A stretch of DNA of 64,000 nucleotides from Bradyrhizobium vignae (lineage in GTDB: Bacteria > Pseudomonadota > Alphaproteobacteria > Rhizobiales > Xanthobacteraceae): positions 62,001 through 126,000 of the forward strand of contig NZ_RDQF01000009.1 of NCBI RefSeq assembly GCF_004114425.1, read 5' to 3'. The translations under genes and the position numbers were made by a program. Below the pieces are notes generated by a model that saw only the letters and a program-made list of their open reading frames with translations, had not been told where the DNA came from and searched no databases. Positions 17,382-25,400 of the stretch are shown piece by piece (position 1 is the stretch's first letter; every line of letters starts with the position of its first letter).

Positions 17382-18541
17382 TCGATTTTTCGCTCCCTGA
17401 GGAGACGCGCCTGCTGGTCGACACCGTCCGCCGATTCGTCGAGACGGAGGTGCAGCCGCTCGAAGACGTCGTCGAGCAAACAGCAAAAGTGCCGGCCGAT
17501 GCGCTTGCGATCACCAAGGCCAAGGCACAGAAGCTCGGCCTTTACGCCATGAATATGCCGGCAAATGTCGGTGGTGGCGGGCTATCCTGCGTCGAGCATT
17601 GCCTGGTCGAGGAAGAATTTGGCAAGACCTCGGATGCGCTGATCCGCCGCGTGTTCGGCCAGGTCTATCCGATGCTGATGGCCTGCAAGGGCGATCAGGT
17701 CGAACGCTATTTGCTGCCCACGGTGAAAGGCCACAAGATCTGCGCCATGGCGATCACCGAGCCGGGCGCCGGTTCCGACGCGGCGTCGATCAGCACGACG
17801 GCGCATCTTGAGGGTGATCAGTGGGTGCTCAACGGCACCAAGCATTTCATCAGCGACGGCGACATCGCGGACTATGTGATCCTGATGGCGCTGACCGACA
17901 GGGAGAAGCGGGCGAGGGGTGGCATCACGCTGTTCCTGGTCGATCGTGGCACGCCCGGCTTCAAGGTCGCGCGCACGCAGCCGATGATGGGCCATCGCGG
18001 CTATGGCCATGCCGAGCTGAGTTTTGAGGATTGCCGCATTCCGAAAGCGGCCGTGCTGGGCGAGGTCGGGGGTGGCTTCAAGCTGATCATGCAGAGCGTG
18101 CTGCAGATCCGGCTCGCCCATATCGGCGCCCGCGCGGTCGGCATGGCGCAGCGCGCGCTCGAGATGATGCGCAAGCATGCCGGCGAGCGGCGCCAGTTCG
18201 GCCAGCTCATCGGCGACTTCCAGATGGTGCAGAAGCTGATCGCCGATTCCGCCACCGAGATCTTCGGCGTGAAGATGATGGTGATGAACGCCGCCTGGGA
18301 TATCGATCAGGGCAAGGATGCGCGCGATAAGGTTTCGATGATCAAGGTCGCGGCCTCCGAGATGCAGGGCCGGGTGGTCGATCGCGCCATCCAGGTGTTC
18401 GGCGGCATGGGGTTCAGCAAGGACCTGCCGCTGGAGCGCATGTACCGCGACGCCCGCGTCACCCGGATCTATGACGGTACCTCCGAAATTCACCGCATGC
18501 TAGTCGCGCGCAGCACCATCAAGAACGGCTTGCAGCTCTAG
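17378..18541 (+). CDS. Acyl-CoA dehydrogenase (Asp at the usual catalytic-Glu position)
   Basis: A 387-residue acyl-CoA dehydrogenase with ITEPGAGSD in the middle domain. The C-terminal motif reads IYDGTSEIH, with Asp where IYEGT-type enzymes have the catalytic Glu. This variant is seen in some bacterial acyl-CoA dehydrogenases and may shift chain preference or chemistry. It is coupled to the CaiB gene by ATGA and followed by two hot-dog genes, giving a transferase, dehydrogenase and hydratase order. Confidence 0.92.
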   Translation: MIDFSLPEETRLLVDTVRRFVETEVQPLEDVVEQTAKVPADALAITKAKAQKLGLYAMNMPANVGGGGLSCVEHCLVEEEFGKTSDALIRRVFGQVYPMLMACKGDQVERYLLPTVKGHKICAMAITEPGAGSDAASISTTAHLEGDQWVLNGTKHFISDGDIADYVILMALTDREKRARGGITLFLVDRGTPGFKVARTQPMMGHRGYGHAELSFEDCRIPKAAVLGEVGGGFKLIMQSVLQIRLAHIGARAVGMAQRALEMMRKHAGERRQFGQLIGDFQMVQKLIADSATEIFGVKMMVMNAAWDIDQGKDARDKVSMIKVAASEMQGRVVDRAIQVFGGMGFSKDLPLERMYRDARVTRIYDGTSEIHRMLVARSTIKNGLQL

Positions 18542-18551
18542 GGAACGTCTC

Positions 18552-18959
18552 ATGTCGCACGCACCTCTCAAGCCCGGCGCCGCCTTTGCCTTCCGCAAGA
18601 CCATGACGGTGGCCGAGCAGGCGATGTTCACGGGCATCAGCGGCAATCTCGGCGGTCTCTATGTCGACGCCGTGCGCGCCAAAAAGGCGGGCGCCTCCAA
18701 CATGGTCGCGTTCGAGCTTGCCGTCGGCGGTCTCGCCACCACCTGTCTCAGCCAACTCGGGGGGCCGACGCGGCGGATCGGCAGCATCGTGCTGAATTTT
18801 GCGGCGCCCGTGATCGTCGGCGAGTCCGTCGAAGCGCGGGCCGAGATCGTCTCCGTTGAGGGCGACGATGCGACCTGCCGGGTCACCTGCACGCTGTCGC
18901 CATCCGGCACGACCGTGGTGGACGGCACCGCGACGCTGGTTCCCTTTGCCAAGGCCTGA
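18552..18959 (+). CDS. Hot-dog protein lacking the hydratase Asp/His pair
   Basis: A 135-residue hot-dog-fold protein resembling MaoC or PaaI-type domains. At the position of the usual D-x-N-x-x-H motif it reads SGNLGGLYVD, so the catalytic Asp and His are missing. It lies 3 bases before an intact-looking MaoC gene, suggesting a heteromeric pair in which this subunit is structural, or a thioesterase-like function. Assignment rests on overall pattern and context. Confidence 0.75.
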   Translation: MSHAPLKPGAAFAFRKTMTVAEQAMFTGISGNLGGLYVDAVRAKKAGASNMVAFELAVGGLATTCLSQLGGPTRRIGSIVLNFAAPVIVGESVEARAEIVSVEGDDATCRVTCTLSPSGTTVVDGTATLVPFAKA

Positions 18960-18962
18960 GCC

Positions 18963-19394
18963 ATGTACGAACCAAGATCCTTCGACGATCTCAAGGTGAA
19001 TGACAGGGTCAGCCTGAGCAAGACCATCACCGAAGCCGATGGCGCGCTCTACATCGCCGCGACCGGCGATTTCGGCCCTGTTCATGTCGACGAGGTCTAT
19101 GCCGGCGCGACGCGCTTTGGCCGCAGGCTGGCGCCGGGGATCATGGTTGCGGGCCTCTGCACCAGCATCCTCACCTCTGAGCTGGTCGGCACCATCGGCA
19201 TATCGGTGGAGGACCGCTTCTGGTTCACCGGTCCCGTGTTTTACGGCGACACGCTCACCTTCGACGTCTGGATCGCTGAGCAGCACGACGAGACCCGCAC
19301 CGTCATCTGGGAAGCGAGCGCGCGCAACGAAGGCGGCCTCGAAGTGCTGAAGGCGCGCGCGAGCCTGAAATTTCCGCGGCGTAAACCGTCATGA
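18963..19394 (+). CDS. MaoC-like hydratase
   Basis: A 143-residue single hot-dog domain. The active-site segment reads TGDFGPVHVDEVYA, keeping Asp and His while Asn is replaced by Gly. It follows the degenerate hot-dog gene and overlaps lyase 2 by four bases. Predicted to hydrate an enoyl-CoA produced by the upstream acyl-CoA dehydrogenase. Confidence 0.86.
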   Translation: MYEPRSFDDLKVNDRVSLSKTITEADGALYIAATGDFGPVHVDEVYAGATRFGRRLAPGIMVAGLCTSILTSELVGTIGISVEDRFWFTGPVFYGDTLTFDVWIAEQHDETRTVIWEASARNEGGLEVLKARASLKFPRRKPS

Positions 19395-20344
19395 GCAAGC
19401 CGATGAAGAAACCGGATTTGCGCGGCGTCACGGTCGCGACCGTGCTGCCCTTCAGGGACGACAGCTCGATCGACTGGGACGGATACGCCCGCGTGCTGGA
19501 CTATTGCGCGTGCCCGGATGGAATCGCGGCGGTGTTCGTCAATGGCCACGCCGGCGAGGGTGGGTCGCTCTCGGACGAGGAACGTCAGGCCGTGATCGAG
19601 CGGACGCGCCGGCAGATCGGCGGCAAGCCGCTATTGGCCGGCATCATCGCGCATTCCACGGCGGAAGCGATTCATCAGGCGCAGCTCGCGGAAGCTGCCG
19701 GCGCCGATTGCGCCGTTCTGTTCCCGCCCGCGCCGCTCGGCGGCGGAGCCTCGGCGACGTCGCGTGCGCCGGTGGCATTCGTGCAGGCGGTGAGCTCCGC
19801 CATCGGCATTCCCGTATCCGTCTTCCAGTATCCGCTCGCGTCCGGCTTCGGCTATTCGCCGGAGACGCTGGCGAAGATTGCAGCGATTGACAGCGTCATC
19901 GCCATCAAGGAGGGCAGCGATACCATGCTGGCCTATGACGAGAACCGACGGGCGGTGAAGCAGGCTGATCCCTCCGTGGCGATCCTGCCGTCAAATTTCA
20001 ACTGGTTCCTGCCGCAGCTCGCCGTCGGCGGCGACGGCATTCTGTCCGGTCTCGTCAGCCTTGCGCCGCATCTGTTCGCAGCGCTGTGGCAGGCCGCGCT
20101 CGCCGACGACCTCAAGGCGATGCGCGCCGTCAACGAGCGGCTCTATCCGATCGTCCGCGCCATCTACGGGCCTGCGCCGATCATGGACATGCACACGCGC
20201 ATGAAGGTCGGGCTGAAGGCGCTCGGCCTGATCCGCAACGCCGATCCGCGGCCGCCGCTGCTGCCGGTTCTGCCCGCGTTGTGCGATGCCATCGCAACGA
20301 CAGTCGGCGCAGCGCGCACGGCCGGCGACATCCGTCTGGCATGA
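19391..20344 (+). CDS. DHDPS/NAL-superfamily lyase 2 (GHAGE variant)
   Basis: A 317-residue TIM-barrel lyase with the Schiff-base lysine in AIKEGSD and the tyrosine in FQYP. The carboxylate-binding loop, normally Gly-(Thr/Ser)-Thr-Gly-Glu, reads NGHAGEG. The same change occurs in lyase 3, so the two form a subgroup with altered substrate binding. It is coupled to the MaoC gene by an ATGA overlap. The reaction could be retro-aldol, dehydration or deamination of a 2-oxo acid; none can be singled out. Confidence 0.88.
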   Translation: MSKPMKKPDLRGVTVATVLPFRDDSSIDWDGYARVLDYCACPDGIAAVFVNGHAGEGGSLSDEERQAVIERTRRQIGGKPLLAGIIAHSTAEAIHQAQLAEAAGADCAVLFPPAPLGGGASATSRAPVAFVQAVSSAIGIPVSVFQYPLASGFGYSPETLAKIAAIDSVIAIKEGSDTMLAYDENRRAVKQADPSVAILPSNFNWFLPQLAVGGDGILSGLVSLAPHLFAALWQAALADDLKAMRAVNERLYPIVRAIYGPAPIMDMHTRMKVGLKALGLIRNADPRPPLLPVLPALCDAIATTVGAARTAGDIRLA

Positions 20345-20355
20345 GGAACGAGTAG

Positions 20356-20658
20356 ATGCCGGACGAAGCCTTCATCCATATCGTGCGGGTCGACATCGAT
20401 CCCGAGCACGAGGCTGCGTTCAACGCCTGGTACGAGCAGACGCATTTTCCTGATCTGCTCGCCTGTCCCGGCTGGCTCTCGGCCAAGCGTTTCATCTCGA
20501 TCGGCGATGGGCCGAAATACGCCGCGATGTACGAAGTCGCGGGGCGATGGGCATTCGAGACGCCGGAGTTCCTGAAGGTGAAGGGCTTTGGTCCGTTCGA
20601 ATCCCTGGTGAAGAATTTCATGCGCATCCAGCTCAGGCCGATGTCGGGACCGGCTTGA
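20356..20658 (+). CDS. Small dimeric alpha/beta-barrel protein
   Basis: A 100-residue protein with the pattern of ferredoxin-like dimeric alpha/beta-barrel domains (EthD/DUF-type): an early beta strand FIHIVRVDI, then NAWYEQTHFPDLLACPG. Small proteins of this fold accompany catabolic enzymes as monooxygenases, isomerases or intermediate-handling proteins. It lies 11 bases after lyase 2 and 122 bases before the binding-protein gene. No catalytic residue can be assigned. Confidence 0.7.
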   Translation: MPDEAFIHIVRVDIDPEHEAAFNAWYEQTHFPDLLACPGWLSAKRFISIGDGPKYAAMYEVAGRWAFETPEFLKVKGFGPFESLVKNFMRIQLRPMSGPA

Positions 20659-20780
20659 GCGGATCAAGGACGATGCTGCCTGCCGTGTCGAGAGATCCGG
20701 CCGGCCGCATCCAAGAAGCACCGAGGGGGAATCCCGGGCGAGGAATTGCATCGGTCATTGGCGTCTTACTGGAGGTATCC

Positions 20781-21617
20781 ATGGTCTCGACCCTGTTCCG
20801 CTTGAGTGCGGCCGCCGCATTCGTTCTCGCGTCCACGGCGGTGCATGCCGCCTGTACGCCCGCAATCACCGATGACAATCTGATTGCGCCCGGCAAATTG
20901 CAGCTCTCCATCAACCCGACCAATCCGCCGCAGCAATTCGTCGACAAGGACGGCCAGCTGCAGGGCCTCAACGTCGAGCTCGCCGCCGAGCTCGGCAAGC
21001 GGCTGTGCCTTCCGGTCGAACTCGTCCGGATGGATTTTCCGGCCATGATTCCTGCCTTGGGCGCAGCGCGAATTGACGGCGTCAACACCGGCATGTTCTG
21101 GACCGAGGAACGCTCGAAGCTGATGTACATGGTGCCGTATGCGATTCAGGCGATCTCGGTCGTGGTGGCCCCCGATAGCGGCACAAGAATTGCTACCGAA
21201 AGCGATCTGTTTGGAAAATCATACGCCGTCGAGGTCAGCAGCTACCAGATGAACTGGCTCAAGAAGCTCAGCGAGGCCAGCGTTGCGAACGGCGGAGCCG
21301 CCGTCGAAATGCGGACGTTCCCCACCGCGACCAACGTCGTCAGCGCGCTGCTCGCGGGCCAGGTTGACAATGCGCTGCTGGTCGACAGCGTGGCGCGCGA
21401 TCTGGTCGGCCGTGGCCGCGTGAAGGAAGTCCTGAGCGGGCTCGGCACGGCCAGGACCACGCTTGGTTTCCGCAACAAGACAGTCGCCGATACCGTCGTC
21501 AAGGTGCTGAACGCAATGCGCGCCGACGGCTTTTATCAGGCGCTGTTCGACAAGTTCGGCCTGACCGCCATGCCGGCTGATCAGCCGCTCGCGATCGCCG
21601 GTCCCGGTCCGGCCTGA
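20781..21617 (+). CDS. Family 3 extracellular solute-binding protein (ABC importer)
   Basis: A 278-residue periplasmic protein with a signal peptide ending VHAAC. The start is the ATG five bases after GGAGG; a longer frame extends upstream but does not start with a signal peptide. It is paralogous to the orphan binding protein at 9481, sharing SINP-x-x-PPQQFVD and EERSK-x-(L/M)-Y. It is followed by its permease and ATPase. The family (HisJ/GlnH-like) binds polar amino acids, opines and related small acids. Confidence 0.92.
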   Translation: MVSTLFRLSAAAAFVLASTAVHAACTPAITDDNLIAPGKLQLSINPTNPPQQFVDKDGQLQGLNVELAAELGKRLCLPVELVRMDFPAMIPALGAARIDGVNTGMFWTEERSKLMYMVPYAIQAISVVVAPDSGTRIATESDLFGKSYAVEVSSYQMNWLKKLSEASVANGGAAVEMRTFPTATNVVSALLAGQVDNALLVDSVARDLVGRGRVKEVLSGLGTARTTLGFRNKTVADTVVKVLNAMRADGFYQALFDKFGLTAMPADQPLAIAGPGPA

Positions 21618-21636
21618 TACTTACGGAGACGAGTCG

Positions 21637-22368
21637 ATGAGCCATTTCAGTCCGACGGCCGCCGTCAGCTACTTCTTCAACTACTTCCTGATGAAGGGAG
21701 TGCTCGTCACCATCGGCTTGACGGTGGCGGCGGTCGTCGGCGGATTGATCCTCGGCATGGGCATCGCGTTGCTGCGCATGTCGTCCAATCCGGTGCTCGC
21801 AGGCGCGGCGCGCTTCTACATCTGGTTCTTCCGCGGCACGCCGCTTCTGATCCAGCTCGTGGTGATCTACAGCGGCTTGCCGCAGCTTGGCATCAAGTTC
21901 AGTGTGATCACCTGCGCGCTCATCGGCCTGATCCTCAACGAAGCGGCCTATCTCGCCGAGATCGTACGCAGCGGCTTCATGGCGGTGTCGGCGGGGCAGC
22001 GCGAAGCCGCCTGGGCGCTCAGCCTGTCGCCCTGGGTCACGTTCCGTCGCGTGACCCTGCCGCAGGCGTTCCGCCTGATGATCCCGCCGCTCGGCAACTC
22101 CATCAACTCGCTCTTGAAGGCGACCTCGCTGGCCTCCGTGATCTCGGTCGAGGAGCTGATGCGCCGCAGCGACATGCTGATGCAGGAGCATTTCCAGATC
22201 CTCGAGGTCTATGCGGCGGCAACGGCATATTACCTGATCCTCACCTCGGTCTGGGATGCGGTGCAACGCCGGCTGGAAAAGCATTTCGGTCGATCGAGTG
22301 CCGCAAAAACCAGGCGGGTCAGAACGAGTGCGCCGGTTGCGCAGGCGAGTGTGGAGGCCCGCGCATGA
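21637..22368 (+). CDS. Polar amino-acid-type ABC permease
   Basis: A 243-residue inner-membrane permease with several hydrophobic segments and the EAA loop EAAWALSLSPWVTFRRVTLP that docks the ATPase. Only one permease gene is present, so the channel is probably a homodimer. It begins 20 bases after the binding-protein stop and overlaps the ATPase gene by four bases. The C-terminal tail is short and basic. Confidence 0.93.
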   Translation: MSHFSPTAAVSYFFNYFLMKGVLVTIGLTVAAVVGGLILGMGIALLRMSSNPVLAGAARFYIWFFRGTPLLIQLVVIYSGLPQLGIKFSVITCALIGLILNEAAYLAEIVRSGFMAVSAGQREAAWALSLSPWVTFRRVTLPQAFRLMIPPLGNSINSLLKATSLASVISVEELMRRSDMLMQEHFQILEVYAAATAYYLILTSVWDAVQRRLEKHFGRSSAAKTRRVRTSAPVAQASVEARA

Positions 22369-23156
22369 GCGAGATATCGATGACGACGACGGAAGGTGCA
22401 ACAGTGGAGCCGCAGCTTCGCGAGGTGCCTGCGGTTCGCATGGAGGCCGTCTACAAGCACTATGGCGATTTCACCGCGCTCGACCAGATCGATCTCAAGG
22501 TCGCCAAGGGCGAGAAGATCGTGGTCTGCGGTCCTTCCGGCTCGGGCAAGTCGACGCTCATCCGCTGCATCAACCACATCGAGAAGCACGACGAAGGCCT
22601 GATCTACGTCAACGGCGTCGAGCTCGACCATCAGCGCAAGAACATCGATGCGGTGAGGCGCGACACCGGCATGGTGTTCCAGAGCTTCAATCTGTTTCCG
22701 CACATGACGGTGCTGGAGAACTGCACCCTTGCGCCGATGACCGCGAACGGCATGAGCGAGGCGGAGGCCAAGGACCTCGCGATGCATTTCCTGACAAAAG
22801 TCCGGATTCCCGATCAGGCCGAGAAATTCCCCGGGCAGCTCTCAGGTGGCCAGCAGCAGCGCGTCGCGATCGCGCGGGCGCTGTGCATGCGTCCCAAGAT
22901 CATGCTGTTCGACGAGCCGACCTCGGCGCTCGACCCCGAGATGGTCAAGGAAGTGCTGGAGACCATGAAGAAGCTCGCGGAAGAGGGCATGACCATGCTG
23001 TGCGTGACCCACGAGATGGGCTTTGCCCGCGAGGTCGCTGACCGTATCGTGTTCATGAACGAGGGCAAGGTGGTCGAACAGGCCGCGCCGAAGGAATTCT
23101 TCAAGCATCCGAAGTCCGAGCGGGCGCGGACGTTCCTCGACCAGATCATTCACTGA
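22365..23156 (+). CDS. Polar amino-acid-type ABC ATPase (GlnQ/HisP-like)
   Basis: A 263-residue ATPase with Walker A GPSGSGKST, signature LSGGQQQR, Walker B IMLFDEP and the H-loop His in CVTHEMG. It energises the permease encoded immediately upstream. An N-terminal extension of about 25 residues precedes the ABC domain; internal starts exist, but the ATGA overlap with the permease supports this start. Confidence 0.95.
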   Translation: MSEISMTTTEGATVEPQLREVPAVRMEAVYKHYGDFTALDQIDLKVAKGEKIVVCGPSGSGKSTLIRCINHIEKHDEGLIYVNGVELDHQRKNIDAVRRDTGMVFQSFNLFPHMTVLENCTLAPMTANGMSEAEAKDLAMHFLTKVRIPDQAEKFPGQLSGGQQQRVAIARALCMRPKIMLFDEPTSALDPEMVKEVLETMKKLAEEGMTMLCVTHEMGFAREVADRIVFMNEGKVVEQAAPKEFFKHPKSERARTFLDQIIH

Positions 23157-23165
23157 TCGGCCAAG

Positions 23166-24095
23166 ATGCGGACATTCAGCGACCGCCTGCGCGGCATTCA
23201 CGCCGCGACCATCGTGCCGATGACGCCCGATTTCGAGATCGATGAGGCGCAGCTCGCAAACCATCTCGCGTCGGTTTCGTCCACACTCGGCATTAATGGG
23301 CTCCTCGTCAACGGCCACGCCGGCGAGAATTTTGTGCTGTCCCTGCCCGAGAAGCGGCGCGTGGTGGAGCTGGCGCGCCAGCACGCGCCGAAGGACTGCC
23401 TGATCGTCTCCGGGGTCAATCATGAATCGAGCCTGGAAGCGGCGCGCGAGGCGGCTGCACTGGAACAGGCCGGCGCGGACGGGCTGTTGGTATTTCCGCC
23501 CAACAGCTGGGCGCTCGGCCACGCCGATGACTGCGTGATCGAGCATCATCGCCGCATCCGTGATGCGACGACCGCTCCGCTGATGCTCTACGCCGCGCCC
23601 GTCGGCGCGGGTGCGATGGCCTACGCGCCGCCGCTGCTTACGCGGCTCGTTGCCGATCCGCGCTTCGTTGCGGTGAAGGAAGGCAGCTGGGAGGTTGCGG
23701 CCTACGAACAGAATCTCAGGCTGATCCAGAAACTGCGACAGGACTTCGTCGTGCTCGGCTCCGGCGACGAGCACCTGCTGACCAGCTATCTCGTCGGCTC
23801 GGCCGGCAGCCAGGTCAGCCTTGCCTGCGTCGTCCCGGAACTTGTCGTTGGCCTCTGGAATGCGGCGGAGGCCGGCGATTGGGAGCGGGCGCGCGCCGCA
23901 CATGAGAAGCTCTATCCGCTGGCTGTCGCGATCTATCGGGATGCGCCGGGAGGACGGGCGACCGTGCGGCTCAAGGCCTGCCTGAAGCGGCTCGGCCGTC
24001 TGTCGTGCGACGCGGCGCGGCCGCCGCAGCCGGCGGCGACACCGGGCGAGCTAAAGGCGCTCGAGCAGGCACTGCGCGTCGTCGGCGTGCTCTAA
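23166..24095 (+). CDS. DHDPS/NAL-superfamily lyase 3 (GHAGE variant)
   Basis: A 309-residue TIM-barrel lyase. The Schiff-base lysine is in AVKEGSW, the tyrosine in MLYAAP, and the carboxylate loop reads NGHAGEN, as in lyase 2. It is the last gene of the rightward LacI operon, 9 bases after the ATPase. Its stop codon overlaps that of the convergent monooxygenase gene by four bases. The lyase repertoire (one standard, two GHAGE) is unusual for a single operon. Confidence 0.88.
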   Translation: MRTFSDRLRGIHAATIVPMTPDFEIDEAQLANHLASVSSTLGINGLLVNGHAGENFVLSLPEKRRVVELARQHAPKDCLIVSGVNHESSLEAAREAAALEQAGADGLLVFPPNSWALGHADDCVIEHHRRIRDATTAPLMLYAAPVGAGAMAYAPPLLTRLVADPRFVAVKEGSWEVAAYEQNLRLIQKLRQDFVVLGSGDEHLLTSYLVGSAGSQVSLACVVPELVVGLWNAAEAGDWERARAAHEKLYPLAVAIYRDAPGGRATVRLKACLKRLGRLSCDAARPPQPAATPGELKALEQALRVVGVL

Positions 24096-25396
24096 GCCGC
24101 GAAGAACGGATTCGCCGGCCGTGCAAGACCGAGATGATCGCGCAATGTCGTGCCCTCATAGTCCGCACGGAACAGCCCGCGCTCCTGCAGGATCGGCACG
24201 ACGAGCTGGACGAAATCCTCGAAGCCTTCGTGGAAATAGGGCGGCATCACGTTGAAGCCGTCGGCGGCATGCTCCTCGAACCAGAGCTGGAGCGTGTCGG
24301 CGATGCGCTCGGCCGAGCCGCACAGCACCCAATGCCCGCGGGCGGCGGCGGTGAGATTGTAGAGATCGCGCAGCGTCATGTTCTCGCGGCGCCCTTTGGC
24401 GAGCATGACGCTGGCGAAACTGTGATAGCTGTCCGAGGGCGCGATGTCGGGGATCGGCCCGTCGAGATCGTAGGCCGACATGTCCCGGCCGAAGCGGTCA
24501 GACAGGATCGCGAGCGCGTTGCTGCCGCTGACAAAGTTCTGGAGCACGTTAAGCTTCTCGAACGCCTCCTTGTCGGTGCGGCCGACCACGGGCATCACGC
24601 CCGGCAGCACGGTGACGTCCTCGGCCTTGCGGCCGAACGACGGCAGGCGCGCCTTCAACGAGGTATAGCCGGCCTTGGCCTCGTCAATATCCTGCACCAC
24701 CGAGAACACGATATCGGCGGTGCGTGCGGCGAGCGCCTGTCCGGCTTCGGAGCCGCCGGCCTGGAGCACGACGGGTTGGCCTTGCGGGCTGCGGCCGATA
24801 TTGAGCGGGCCCTTTACCTTGAAGAAGGCGCCGTCATGGTCGATCGGGCGCAGCTTTGCCGGATCGATGTAAAGGCCGCTGCCGCGGTCGGCGACGATGG
24901 CATCATCCGCCCAGCCATCCCACAGGCCCTTGACCACATCGAGGAATTCGCCCGCCATCTCGTAGCGGCTGGCGTGGTCGGGATGCCTCGTGCCGAAATT
25001 CGCCGCCGTTGCCGGATTCGCCGTCGTCACCGCGTTCCACGCAGCTCGGCCATTGGAGATGTGATCGAGCGAAGCGAACACGCGTGCGACCGAGAACGGA
25101 TCGCTGTAGGTGGTGGAGACGGTCGCGCCAAGGCCGATATGGCTGGTCGAAGTCGAAAGCGCGGCCAGCATCGTCAGGGGTTCCAGCCGCAGCGCGTAGG
25201 AGGGATGGGCGGCGGCATCGGCGTAGAGATTGTCGCCCATGAAGATCAGGTCGAACTTGCCGCGCTCGGCGGTGCGGCCGATCTCCTGGATCGCCGCAAA
25301 GTCCTGAAAACTGTCGACTGCACCGGGATAGCGCCAACCCGCGACGTGGCTGCCGGTGCCGAGGATGAACAATCCGAGATGCATCTGTCGTTTCAT
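24092..25396 (-). CDS. LLM-class FMN-dependent monooxygenase (NtaA/SnaA/DszA type)
   Basis: A 434-residue bacterial-luciferase-like monooxygenase. The N-terminus MHLGLFILGTGSH, the central GRAAWNAVT and the overall length match the NtaA/DszA subfamily, which uses FMNH2 supplied by a separate reductase. It is the last gene of the leftward GntR operon, 4 bases after a permease. The candidate partner reductase is at 34743, at the far end of the opposite operon. Likely chemistry is oxygenation at or next to a heteroatom with C-N or C-S cleavage; the substrate is unknown. Confidence 0.92.
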   Translation of the reverse strand: MKRQMHLGLFILGTGSHVAGWRYPGAVDSFQDFAAIQEIGRTAERGKFDLIFMGDNLYADAAAHPSYALRLEPLTMLAALSTSTSHIGLGATVSTTYSDPFSVARVFASLDHISNGRAAWNAVTTANPATAANFGTRHPDHASRYEMAGEFLDVVKGLWDGWADDAIVADRGSGLYIDPAKLRPIDHDGAFFKVKGPLNIGRSPQGQPVVLQAGGSEAGQALAARTADIVFSVVQDIDEAKAGYTSLKARLPSFGRKAEDVTVLPGVMPVVGRTDKEAFEKLNVLQNFVSGSNALAILSDRFGRDMSAYDLDGPIPDIAPSDSYHSFASVMLAKGRRENMTLRDLYNLTAAARGHWVLCGSAERIADTLQLWFEEHAADGFNVMPPYFHEGFEDFVQLVVPILQERGLFRADYEGTTLRDHLGLARPANPFFAA

Positions 25397-25400
25397 GGCG

